Below are positions 5,957 through 12,580 of a stretch of DNA of 14,712 nucleotides, one piece after another (within the stretch, counting starts at the first letter, position 1; each line of letters begins with the position of its first letter). Under the pieces are notes generated by a model. It worked only from the letters and a program-made list of their open reading frames with translations. It did not search any database and was not told the DNA's origin. A program made the position numbers and the translations under genes. The stretch is from Ruminiclostridium sp. (GTDB lineage Bacteria; Bacillota_A; Clostridia; Oscillospirales; Oscillospiraceae), in contig JAFXCU010000136.1 of the NCBI GenBank assembly GCA_017521345.1, positions 1 through 14,712 of the forward strand, given 5' to 3'.

Positions 5957-7165
5957 GTGGCTGGTGTTCTCGGGATATACATTCACATCCCCTTCTGCAA
6001 GAGCAAGTGCGACTATTGCGACTTCTACTCCCTGGCCGGCCATGAGGACCAGATGGACCGCTATCAGAAAGCCCTCATCACCCACATCAAGGCCCTGGCC
6101 CCCCAGTGCAAGGGTCGTCTGGTGGACTCCATCTATTTTGGCGGCGGCACCCCCTCCTACTACGGCGAGAAACGCCTGCGGGAGCTGCTGTCCCTCCTCC
6201 ACCATCAGTTTTCCGTGAGTAAACAGGCCGAGATCACCGTGGAGTGTAACCCGGACAGCGTGGACTGGCGGTCCATGTCCCGCCTGCGCCGGGCCGGGGT
6301 CAATCGCATCTCCCTGGGGATGCAGACGGCAGACCCCCAGCAGCTCCGCTGCATCCACCGCATCCACACCCACCATCAGGTGGAGCAGGCGGTATCTGAC
6401 ATTCGCAAAGCAAAGATCGACAACCTCAGCCTGGACCTGATCTACGGCCTCCCCGGTCAGACCATGTCCCACTGGGAGGACACCCTCGCCGCCGCCCTGG
6501 CCCTGGAGCCGGAGCACATCTCCTGCTATGGCCTGAAGGTGGAGGAAAACACCCCCCTCTTCACCCGGGTGGCCGCCGGTCTCTCTGTCCCCGATGGGGA
6601 TGAGCAGGCCGACCTGTACCTCCGGGGCATCGAAGTGCTCCAGGAGGCCGGATACCACCAATATGAAATCTCCAACTTTGCCAAACCCGGCAGAGAGTCC
6701 CGCCACAACATGAAATACTGGCTGGGCCGGGAGTACCTGGGCTTCGGCCCGGGGGCCCACTCCTACTTCAACGGCCATCGGTACGCCTACAGCCGGGATC
6801 TGGAGGCCTACCTCCAGAGCATGGCCGCTCGGGAAGACCTGCTGGAAGACCTGCAGACCATCAGCGCCCCGGAGCGGGCCCGGGAGTACCTCCTCCTGCG
6901 GATGCGCACCCGTCAGGGCATCGAGGAATGGGAGTACCGCCGGGAGTTTGGCCTGAACTTCGAGCCCATCAACCACCGGCTGGAGTTCTTTGAGCGGTAC
7001 AAATGGGTGGAGCAGACCGACCGCCACCGCTGGCGGTTCACCCCCGAAGGCTTCCTCCTGTCCAACACCCTCATCCTGGACCTGTTGGAGATCCAATCTG
7101 ACACCCTGACCGAGCCCAGATCCTGGACCGACCTCTTCGGCCCGGGCAAGGCCGGTTTAGAATAA
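5957..7165 (+). CDS. hemW: Heme chaperone HemW (radical SAM, formerly HemN-like)
   Basis: A radical SAM protein of 402 residues. The cluster motif CKSKCDYC (Cys14, 18, 21) is followed by DF, without the extra cysteine of true coproporphyrinogen dehydrogenase HemN, so HemW is the better call. Other marks are YFGGGTPS, the NPDS strand, GLPGQT, HISCYGLKVEENTPLF, and YEISNFAKPGRESRHNMKYW, a family hallmark. HemW binds heme and hands it to partner proteins. I chose GTG at 5957 because AGGAGG sits 7-8 nt upstream; the ATG at 5936 has no ribosome site and would place that site inside the gene. It starts a plus-strand block, with the next gene 29 nt later. Confidence 0.93.
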   Translation: MAGVLGIYIHIPFCKSKCDYCDFYSLAGHEDQMDRYQKALITHIKALAPQCKGRLVDSIYFGGGTPSYYGEKRLRELLSLLHHQFSVSKQAEITVECNPDSVDWRSMSRLRRAGVNRISLGMQTADPQQLRCIHRIHTHHQVEQAVSDIRKAKIDNLSLDLIYGLPGQTMSHWEDTLAAALALEPEHISCYGLKVEENTPLFTRVAAGLSVPDGDEQADLYLRGIEVLQEAGYHQYEISNFAKPGRESRHNMKYWLGREYLGFGPGAHSYFNGHRYAYSRDLEAYLQSMAAREDLLEDLQTISAPERAREYLLLRMRTRQGIEEWEYRREFGLNFEPINHRLEFFERYKWVEQTDRHRWRFTPEGFLLSNTLILDLLEIQSDTLTEPRSWTDLFGPGKAGLE

Positions 7166-7194
7166 TCAATCCCCCTGGAAAGGAGAACCCCTGC

Positions 7195-8427
7195 ATGAAG
7201 TACATCCTTGTCATCGGCGACGGCATGGCTGACAACCCCGTCCCCTCCCTGGAGAACAAGACCCCCCTCCAGGCCGCCAGCATCCCCGTGATGGATGCCC
7301 TGGCCGCCAAGGGCGAGGTGGGCAACGTCATCAACTGCCCCGGCGACCTGCCCGCCGGCAGCGACACCGCCATCCTCTCCATCTTCGGCGCCGACCCCAA
7401 GATCTGCTACACCGGCCGCTCCCCTCTGGAGGCAGCCGCCACCGGCATCCAGCTGAAGGCCGGCGACGTGTCCTACCGCTGCAACATGGTGGCCTACGAG
7501 GACAACGACCTGCCCTTCGAGGAGAAGAAGATCCTCTCCCACTCCGGCGGCTCCATTGAGGGCGACCAGTCCATCCGTCTGGTCACCGATCTCTTTGCCG
7601 ATCCCCGCTTCCAGGCCGCCGCTGAGAAAGCCGGCATGGTGGTCCACCCTGCCCCCTCTTTCCGGCACATCGCCGTCCAGAGCCAGGCCAACATCACCGG
7701 CATCTCCCTGATCCCTCCCCATGACCACCTGGGCGAGGTCATCGGCCCCCTGCTTCCCTCGGGCAACGACAACGCCGCCGTCCTGAAGGACCTGATGAAG
7801 CTGGCCCATGAAGTGCTGGATCATCACCCCGTGAACGAAGCCCGCCGGGCTGAGGGCAAGCTCCCCGCCAACGGCGTGTGGTTCTGGGCGGAGGGCAGCG
7901 CCGTGGAGCTGGACCCCTTCTATGACAAGTACCAGAAGACCGGCACCGTCATCTCTGCCGTCCCCCTGTGCTTCGGCATCGCCCGCCTGTCCGGCCTGGA
8001 CATCCGGGAGGTGGAAGGCGCCACCGGCGAGCTGGACACCAACTACGAGGGCAAGGTGGCCGCTGTTCTGGAAGAGCTGAAGACCCACGACTTCGTGGCC
8101 GTCCACGTGGAAGCTCCCGACGAGTGCACCCACAACGGCGACCTGCCCGGCAAGCTCCAGGCCATCGAGTGGCTGGACAGCCGTGTGGTTGGCCCCATCA
8201 CCCAGACCCTGGATCAGGAGGGCACCGACTACCGTCTGCTCATCCTGTCCGACCACAAGACCCTGACCGCCACCCGGGGCCATGACGGTGACCCCGTCCC
8301 CTACCTGCTGTACGACAGCAGAGTGGATTCCGGCCTGGGCCTGCCCTACTGTGAAGAATCCGGCCTGAAGGGCCCCGCTTACCCCGAAGGTGCACCGGTT
8401 CTCATGCATAAACTCTTTGAACTGTAA
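7195..8427 (+). CDS. apgM: ApgM-type 2,3-bisphosphoglycerate-independent phosphoglycerate mutase
   Basis: A 410-residue member of the archaeal-type, cofactor-independent phosphoglycerate mutase group of the alkaline-phosphatase superfamily. Metal-site motifs are present: IGDGMAD at residues 7-13, the nucleophile Ser56 in PAGSDTAILS, YTGRSPLEAA, the AHVEAPDECTHNGD-like segment, and the late LSDHKT...GHDGDP. It would interconvert 2- and 3-phosphoglycerate. A close subgroup has been proposed, from genomic context, to act as homoserine kinase; sequence reading alone does not separate the two here. GGAAAGGAG precedes the ATG. It is probably cotranscribed with hemW and the DUF1015 gene that follows after 39 nt. 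Confidence 0.88.
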   Translation: MKYILVIGDGMADNPVPSLENKTPLQAASIPVMDALAAKGEVGNVINCPGDLPAGSDTAILSIFGADPKICYTGRSPLEAAATGIQLKAGDVSYRCNMVAYEDNDLPFEEKKILSHSGGSIEGDQSIRLVTDLFADPRFQAAAEKAGMVVHPAPSFRHIAVQSQANITGISLIPPHDHLGEVIGPLLPSGNDNAAVLKDLMKLAHEVLDHHPVNEARRAEGKLPANGVWFWAEGSAVELDPFYDKYQKTGTVISAVPLCFGIARLSGLDIREVEGATGELDTNYEGKVAAVLEELKTHDFVAVHVEAPDECTHNGDLPGKLQAIEWLDSRVVGPITQTLDQEGTDYRLLILSDHKTLTATRGHDGDPVPYLLYDSRVDSGLGLPYCEESGLKGPAYPEGAPVLMHKLFEL

Positions 8428-8466
8428 GCAAGATACCATCAACTATAGAAACTGGAGGAACACATC

Positions 8467-9735
8467 ATGAACAAGATTGCTTTTTCCCCCGCAGACATCC
8501 TGCTGCCCGTTGACTGCGGCCTGACCAAGTGGGCCGTCGTCGCCTGCGACCAGTACACCTCTCAGCCCGAGTACTGGGAGCGTGTGGACCAGTACGTGGG
8601 CGAGGCTCCCTCTACCCTGCGCCTGATCCTGCCCGAGAGCAAGCTGGAGAGCGACAACGTGGAAGAGGAGATTGCTAAGATCAACCAGAACATGGAGCAG
8701 TACCTGAAGGACGAGCGCCTGCGCTCCCTGGACAACTCCCTGCTCTATATCGAGCGTAAGCTGGATGGCGGCAAGACCCGTTTCGGCCTCATCGGCAAGC
8801 TGGACCTGGAACAGTATGACTACTCCAAGGGTTCCGGCACTCCCGTCCGTGCCACCGAGGGCACCGTTCTGGAGCGTATTCCCCCCCGTATGCGTGTCCG
8901 CCGCAATGCTCCCATCGAGCTGCCCCACATCATGGTCCTGATCGACGACCCCGACAAGAACATCATCGAGCCCCTGCACGAGGCTACCTCCAAGATGAGC
9001 ATGGTCTATAAGACCACTCTGATGGAGCGCGGCGGTCAGATCGCCGGCTACCTGCTGGACAAGGAGCAGACCGAGGAGGTCCTGACCAAGATGGCTGCTC
9101 TGGCTGATCCCGACCGTTTCGCCAAGCACTACAACGCAGAGGGCTACCCCGTCCTGACCTTCGCTATGGGCGACGGCAACCACTCTCTGGCTACCGCCAA
9201 GGCCTGCTGGGAAGAGCTGAAGCCCACCCTGTCTGAGGCTGAGCGTGAGAACCACCCCGCTCGTTATGCTCTGATCGAGCTGACCAACCTGCATGACGAC
9301 TCCCTGGAGTTCGAGGCCATCCACCGCGTCCTGTTCGACGTGGACGGCGAGAAGCTGCTCAACGACTACATCGCTGCTTACCCCGGCGCACACCTGGGTG
9401 AGGGCGAAGGCCACCAGGTCACCTATATCCTCAACGGCAAGAAGGGCGTTGTCACCGTGCCCAACCCCTCCGCTCAGCTGGAGGTCGGCACCCTGCAGGC
9501 ATTCCTGGACACCTACCTGAAGGAGAATGGCGGCAAGATCGACTATATCCACGGCGAGGATGTCACCGAGCAGCTGGCTTCCCAGCCCAACTCCATCGGC
9601 TTCATCCTGCCCTGCATGGACAAGGATCAGCTGTTCCCCACCGTTATCTTCGACGGCGCTCTGCCCAGAAAGACCTTCTCCATGGGCGAAGCTCACGACA
9701 AGCGCTTCTATCTGGAAGCCCGCAAGATCAAGTGA
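8467..9735 (+). CDS. DUF1015 family protein
   Basis: A 422-residue cytoplasmic protein of the DUF1015 family, whose members are often annotated only as conserved hypothetical. The N-terminal KIAFSPADILLP and the central MGDGNHSLATAK (about residues 234-244) correspond to the family's DGHHR-like motif, reminiscent of the ParB/sulfiredoxin fold in which such motifs handle nucleotide or phosphate. There is no signal or membrane segment. TGGAGG precedes the ATG. It follows the phosphoglycerate mutase gene; in my recollection DUF1015 genes often lie near serine-biosynthesis genes in clostridia, which would link it to 3-phosphoglycerate. Its arginine codons are almost all CGT or CGC and none is CGG, unlike the CGG-rich genes beside it, a sign of high expression. 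Biochemical role unknown. Confidence 0.87.
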   Translation: MNKIAFSPADILLPVDCGLTKWAVVACDQYTSQPEYWERVDQYVGEAPSTLRLILPESKLESDNVEEEIAKINQNMEQYLKDERLRSLDNSLLYIERKLDGGKTRFGLIGKLDLEQYDYSKGSGTPVRATEGTVLERIPPRMRVRRNAPIELPHIMVLIDDPDKNIIEPLHEATSKMSMVYKTTLMERGGQIAGYLLDKEQTEEVLTKMAALADPDRFAKHYNAEGYPVLTFAMGDGNHSLATAKACWEELKPTLSEAERENHPARYALIELTNLHDDSLEFEAIHRVLFDVDGEKLLNDYIAAYPGAHLGEGEGHQVTYILNGKKGVVTVPNPSAQLEVGTLQAFLDTYLKENGGKIDYIHGEDVTEQLASQPNSIGFILPCMDKDQLFPTVIFDGALPRKTFSMGEAHDKRFYLEARKIK

Positions 9736-9757
9736 TCTCCCTTTGATCAAAACCACT

Positions 9758-9797
9758 CTTTGCCTGCCGCCAGCTCCGGCGGCAGGCAAAGTTCTTT
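9758..9797 (+). terminator. Terminator-like hairpin between DUF1015 and ispE
   Basis: A perfect 14-bp stem CTTTGCCTGCCGCC (9758-9771) and its complement (9778-9791) with a six-base loop, followed by TTCTTT. The tail is short on T and the ispE ribosome site AGGAGG begins just 3 nt later. No promoter is seen between it and ispE, so ispE may depend on read-through past a leaky terminator. Confidence 0.75.
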
Positions 9798-9810
9798 CTA
9801 GGAGGTCCCT

Positions 9811-10671
9811 ATGGAACGACTTACCCTCCAAGCACCTGCAAAGATCAACCTGACCCTGGATATCCTGGGCACCCGGCCAGACGGCTACCACGAGATGTAC
9901 ATGGTCATGCAGTCGGTCTCCCTCTGGGACGAGATCACCCTGGACCTGAACGCTCCCGGCGGCATCCGGGCCGAGTCCGGCCTGGGATATCTCCCCAGCG
10001 ACAAGGGAAACCTGGCTGTGTCCGCCGCCCTGGCCTTCCGGGAGGCCACCGGCCAGACCTGGGAGGACCTGCACATCGGCATCCAGAAAAACATCCCCGT
10101 CTGCGCCGGCACCGCCGGGGGCAGCAGCGATGCCGCCGCCGTCCTGAAAGGGCTGAACACCCTCACCGGGGCTGGACTTTCCCCCCAGGAGCTGGCCAAG
10201 GTGGGCGAACAGGTGGGCTCTGACGTGCCCTACTGCGTCCTGGGCGGCACAGCCCTGGCCCAGGGACGAGGTGAGATCCTCACCCCTCTTCCCTCCCTGC
10301 CCCCCTGCTGGATCGTCCTGTGCAAGCCCCCCTTTTCCATCTCCACCCCGGCCCTCTTCCGGGAGTGGGACAAGAAGAAACGGAAGCTCCGTCCGGACAC
10401 CAAGGGGGTCCTGGCTGCCCTGGAACAGGGGGACCTGGTGGGCATCGCCCGCCGGATGTTCAACGTCTTTGAGGCCGTCCTCACCCCCCACCAGCGGCGG
10501 GAGATCGAGACCATCAAGACCGCCCTTCTCCAGGCCGGTGCCCTGGGCGCCACCATGAGCGGCAGCGGCCCCACCGTTCTGGGTCTCTTCGACCGGGAGG
10601 ACCTGGCCCGGGAGGCCGTCCGTCAGCTGAAGGAAGATTACACCGATGTGTACCTCACCCAGCCGGTGTGA
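9811..10671 (+). CDS. ispE: 4-diphosphocytidyl-2-C-methyl-D-erythritol kinase
   Basis: The ATP-dependent GHMP-family kinase of the MEP isoprenoid pathway, 286 residues, normal length. Lys11 in PAKINLTLDI and Asp138 in GSDVPYC match the catalytic Lys and Asp of the family. The GHMP ATP-binding loop PVCAGTAGGSSDAAA is at about residues 96-110, and the C-terminal GATMSGSGPTVLG glycine motif is intact. AGGAGG lies 5-6 nt before the ATG. The next gene, spoIIR, follows after 82 nt; ispE beside spoIIR is an arrangement I recall from other clostridia. Confidence 0.96.
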   Translation: MERLTLQAPAKINLTLDILGTRPDGYHEMYMVMQSVSLWDEITLDLNAPGGIRAESGLGYLPSDKGNLAVSAALAFREATGQTWEDLHIGIQKNIPVCAGTAGGSSDAAAVLKGLNTLTGAGLSPQELAKVGEQVGSDVPYCVLGGTALAQGRGEILTPLPSLPPCWIVLCKPPFSISTPALFREWDKKKRKLRPDTKGVLAALEQGDLVGIARRMFNVFEAVLTPHQRREIETIKTALLQAGALGATMSGSGPTVLGLFDREDLAREAVRQLKEDYTDVYLTQPV

Positions 10672-10691
10672 GGAAATTCTCCCCAGCCTGT

Positions 10692-10720
10692 GTATAGAAT
10701 GGAACAACACCGTCCATACT
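10692..10720 (+). promoter_or_regulatory. Possible sigma-F promoter of spoIIR
   Basis: GTATA (10692-10696), 15 bp, then GTCCATACT (10712-10720) fits the sigma-F pattern GYATA-N15-GGNNANANT except that the second G of the -10 is T. spoIIR is sigma-F-dependent in Bacillus, which is why I looked. The match is partial and the -10 falls inside the hairpin described next. Treat as a candidate only. Confidence 0.35.
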
Positions 10721-10752
10721 TTCGGTAAATCGAAGGTACGGACGGTGTTTTC
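10706..10752 (+). terminator. Long hairpin between ispE and the spoIIR start
   Basis: AACACCGTCC (10706-10715) pairs perfectly with GGACGGTGTT (10740-10749). Inside, ATACTTTCG pairs with CGAAGGTAC with one mismatch and one G-U. TTTTC follows, and the spoIIR ATG begins only 4 nt after the stem. It probably ends ispE transcripts. It also hides GGTG (10744-10747), the only ribosome-site-like bases before spoIIR. Confidence 0.75.
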
Positions 10753-10753
10753 T

Positions 10754-11386
10754 ATGCAGAAATTACTTAGCAAGGTGCAAAACTTCCCCTGGCGGCAGGT
10801 GACCGCCCTCTTCTGTGCGGCCCTGGTCTGCACCGCCCTCTGGGCGGAGGTCCAGCAGGGGGAACTGGCAGACAAGATCATCCGCCTCCACGTCATTGCC
10901 AACTCGGACAGTCCGGAGGACCAGACCCTGAAACTTCAGGTCCGGGATGAGGTGCTGGTCCAGGCAGAAGACCTGCTCACAGGCGCCCAGACCCCTCAGG
11001 AGGCCGCCAACCGTTTGGCGGACAACCTCCCCTCTCTGACCCAAACCGCCGCCCTGGCCGCCCGGGAGGCCGGTCATCCCTGCGCCGTCCGGGTAGAGCT
11101 GCGGGAGACCTGGTTCTCTACCCGCCAATCCGGGGATCTGACCCTCCCCGCCGGGGAGTATCAGGCCCTACGGGTCATCCTGGGGGAGGGCCAGGGAAAA
11201 AACTGGTGGTGCGTGGTCTTCCCCTCCCTGGCCCTGCCGGCGGTGACGGAGGAAGCCGTCCCTGCCGGGGGCTTCTCCCGGCAGGAGTATGCTCTGCTTA
11301 CCGAGGAGGAACCCCCCTACGTTTTCCGGTTCAAGGCCCTGGAGTGGTGGGGGATGTGCAAAGGCTGGCTGACGGGGCAGGATTGA
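10754..11386 (+). CDS. spoIIR: Stage II sporulation protein R
   Basis: SpoIIR is made in the forespore under sigma-F and signals across the septum to trigger SpoIIGA-dependent processing of pro-sigma-E in the mother cell. The 210-residue product has an N-terminal membrane or export segment (about residues 14-31) and the family signature IRLHVIANSDSPEDQTLKL, followed by VRDEVL. Later marks are EYQALRVILGEGQGKNWWCV, VFPSL and the C-terminal FRFKALEWW. The ATG at 10754 is the only start that gives the family's normal N-terminus. Its ribosome site is weak (GGTG at 10744-10747) and lies inside a hairpin. The gene marks the organism as an endospore former. No clear terminator follows. Confidence 0.94.
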   Translation: MQKLLSKVQNFPWRQVTALFCAALVCTALWAEVQQGELADKIIRLHVIANSDSPEDQTLKLQVRDEVLVQAEDLLTGAQTPQEAANRLADNLPSLTQTAALAAREAGHPCAVRVELRETWFSTRQSGDLTLPAGEYQALRVILGEGQGKNWWCVVFPSLALPAVTEEAVPAGGFSRQEYALLTEEEPPYVFRFKALEWWGMCKGWLTGQD

Positions 11387-11388
11387 GC

Positions 11389-11417
11389 TTGTCAGGAAGG
11401 GGCTCCTGTGTTACACT
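11389..11417 (+). promoter_or_regulatory. Sigma-A promoter of the VOC-family gene
   Basis: TTGTCA (11389-11394), a 17-bp spacer and TACACT (11412-11417). It begins 3 nt after the spoIIR stop codon, so the VOC gene is likely its own transcription unit. Confidence 0.68.
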
Positions 11418-11451
11418 GTCTATATAACCTGAAACGAAAGGAGTCCTTCCT

Positions 11452-11814
11452 ATGACCATCAACTGGACCACCATTCACGTGGCCGATCTGGAAAAGAGTC
11501 TGGCCTTCTACAACGGCCTGATGGGTCTGCCTGTCGCCGGCCGCATGGGCGTTCCCGGCCATGAGATCGCCATGCTGGGCCCCGACGAGGGCACCAAGCT
11601 GGAGCTGATCTCCACCGGTGAGCCTGCCCCGGCAAACCCCGGCCAGGGCGTCTCCATGGGCTTCACCCCCGACAACATGGGTGAACTGCTGGAAAAGCTG
11701 GCTGCCGCCGGTGTTGCCATCCCTGAGCCCATGTCCCCCAACCCCACCCTGCGGTTCTACTTCATTCAGGACCCCGACGGATACACCATCCAGCTGGTGG
11801 AGCAGCTGGGCTAA
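11452..11814 (+). CDS. VOC superfamily (glyoxalase/bleomycin-resistance-like) protein
   Basis: A 120-residue single vicinal-oxygen-chelate domain with two beta-alpha-beta-beta-beta halves. Candidate metal ligands are His9 (TTIHVADL), Glu51 (KLELIS) and Glu117 (IQLVEQL). The histidine usual in the second half is not evident near QGVSMGF, so at least one ligand differs from glyoxalase I. The RDPDGYTIQL-like QDPDGYTIQL end is typical. Ribosome site AAAGGAG precedes the ATG. Members include glyoxalases, dioxygenases and antibiotic-binding proteins; nothing in the sequence selects among these. It has its own promoter and is followed by the hairpin region. Confidence 0.9.
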   Translation: MTINWTTIHVADLEKSLAFYNGLMGLPVAGRMGVPGHEIAMLGPDEGTKLELISTGEPAPANPGQGVSMGFTPDNMGELLEKLAAAGVAIPEPMSPNPTLRFYFIQDPDGYTIQLVEQLG

Positions 11815-11821
11815 TGCAAAA

Positions 11822-11863
11822 AATAAGGGTGTGCGGCAACCTGAGTTGCAGCACACCCTTATT
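11822..11863. terminator. Large hairpin, left bracket of the array
   Basis: AATAAGGGTGTGC (11822-11834) pairs perfectly with GCACACCCTTATT (11851-11863); GCAAC/GTTGC pairs inside with a CTGA loop. On the minus strand a TTTTTT run follows, so it is a good terminator for transcripts of the oxidase-like gene. On the plus strand only ATTAAAAC follows, so for the VOC gene it is weak. Confidence 0.8.
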
Positions 11864-11870
11864 AAAACTT

Positions 11871-11977
11871 GTCCCAAAGGGACTCCACAACTGCCCCAAG
11901 GGGCAATCTCACTCGGCCGCAGGCCGAATTTCACACGCCAAAGGCGTATTTCACTGAGCCATCGACTCAATCTCACT
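11871..11977. repeat. Array of five mini-hairpins with 21-22 nt period
   Basis: Five short palindromes follow each other: GTCCC-aaa-GGGAC (11871), GCCCC-aa-GGGGC (11893), CGGCC-gca-GGCCG (11914), ACGCC-aaa-GGCGT (11935) and GAGcC-atc-GaCTC (11956, one mismatch). Starts are 22, 21, 21 and 21 nt apart, and the right bracket hairpin begins 22 nt after the last. The linkers are alike (aatctcact, aatttcac, atttcact, aatctcact; the first is more divergent, tccacaact), while the stems differ in sequence and keep only their self-complementarity. It is non-coding and lies between two convergent genes. Confidence 0.85.
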
Positions 11978-12008
11978 GGGGCTGTTGCATGTTGCAACGG
12001 CCCCTTTT
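11978..12008 (+). terminator. Large hairpin, right bracket of the array
   Basis: GGGGC (11978-11982) pairs with GCCCC (12000-12004) and GTTGCA with TGCAAC inside, with a T-G wobble between and a TGT loop. TTTT follows at 12005-12008, so it works as a terminator for plus-strand transcripts crossing the array. It touches the stop codon of the oxidase-like gene on the other strand. Confidence 0.75.
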
Positions 12009-12483
12009 ATCCGTGCTGACGGCCGCTGATCTCGGTGACGGTCAGGCAGAAGACGCAGGTCTTGGCCAGCACATGCTCGGGGAATGCCCAGTCATCCCGG
12101 CCGGTGTACTGCTTCATGATGACCTTCAGGCCAGCGGCCTTTTCCTCCAGGGTGGTCAGCTCCTGGATCTCACCCTCGCCGATGACGCACTGATAGGACA
12201 TAGAGAAGTCGCAGGCCTTCTCATTGGGGTTCACGGCCCGGTTGGTGTCCATCTCAAAGCCCGCATAGCCCAGGCTGCGGCACAGGTCCACCTTGCGGCC
12301 GACGGCTGCGCTGTGGAAATAGAACTTCCGCACGCCGTCCTGGTGCTGGAAGCCAAAGTTCAGGGGAACGATGTAGGGATGCTTGCCGTCGGCAAAGGCC
12401 AGGCGGAAGCAGTCACAGTGGTTGATGATAGCATCGATCTGTTCCGGCTCGGTCACGGCCAGGTCTTTTCTTCTCATTTCCAT
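12007..12483 (-). CDS. Pyridoxamine 5'-phosphate oxidase family (NimA-like) flavoprotein
   Basis: A 158-residue single-domain FMN-binding split-barrel protein. It starts MEMRRKDLAVTEPEQIDAII and carries RLAFADGKHPYIVPLNFGF, then FYFHSAAVGRKVDL, the pattern of the NimA/PNPOx-like group in Firmicutes. I chose the ATG at 12483 because GGGAGG lies upstream; an open frame extends 31 codons further but runs through the promoter and has no ribosome site. NimA-like proteins reduce or bind flavin-dependent substrates; some reduce 5-nitroimidazoles, but most are uncharacterised. It is divergent from a MocR-type regulator gene, a common pairing that suggests control by that regulator and perhaps a link to vitamin B6. 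Confidence 0.9.
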   Translation of the reverse strand: MEMRRKDLAVTEPEQIDAIINHCDCFRLAFADGKHPYIVPLNFGFQHQDGVRKFYFHSAAVGRKVDLCRSLGYAGFEMDTNRAVNPNEKACDFSMSYQCVIGEGEIQELTTLEEKAAGLKVIMKQYTGRDDWAFPEHVLAKTCVFCLTVTEISGRQHG

Positions 12484-12516
12484 GGGTTTCCCTCCCGTTT
12501 GTTTTGTGATATACTC

Positions 12517-12545
12517 ATTATAAATTCCAAGTGGCTCCCTTGCAA
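12517..12545 (-). promoter_or_regulatory. Sigma-A promoter of the oxidase-like gene
   Basis: On the minus strand TTGCAA (12540-12545), 17 bp, TATAAT (12517-12522). The -35 lies between two inverted regulator boxes, so binding there would directly affect polymerase. Confidence 0.82.
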
Positions 12546-12576
12546 GAGCCACCACAGAAGATTTTACAGGAGCCAC
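12531..12576. promoter_or_regulatory. MocR-type operator: two direct boxes and one inverted box
   Basis: GAGCCAC occurs at 12546-12552 and again at 12570-12576, 24 bp apart in the same orientation. An inverted copy, GTGGCTC, lies at 12531-12537. The boxes flank the -35 of the oxidase-like gene and the last one overlaps the ribosome site of the regulator gene. MocR proteins such as PdxR and GabR are known to bind direct repeats, sometimes with an inverted one. That this broken MocR is the binder is inference from position. Confidence 0.68.
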
Positions 12577-12580
12577 CCCT

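Noticed and set aside
5743..5982. Small minus-strand open frame in the hemW upstream region
   Set aside because: It has no ribosome site, passes through the palindrome cluster and overlaps the hemW promoter and start.
6913..8442. Long minus-strand open frame opposite hemW and apgM
   Set aside because: It is antisense to two well-identified genes and shows the composition of a codon-position mirror; no start signals.
8443..10902. Very long open frame on the minus strand opposite the DUF1015 and ispE genes
   Set aside because: It mirrors GC-rich coding on the plus strand, has low-complexity Gly/Val/Gln/Leu composition, no ribosome site and no recognisable domain. The plus-strand genes are certain.
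11871..12004. CRISPR array
   Set aside because: The conserved units are only 8-9 nt and the variable units are themselves palindromes; no cas genes and no 25-40 nt repeats.
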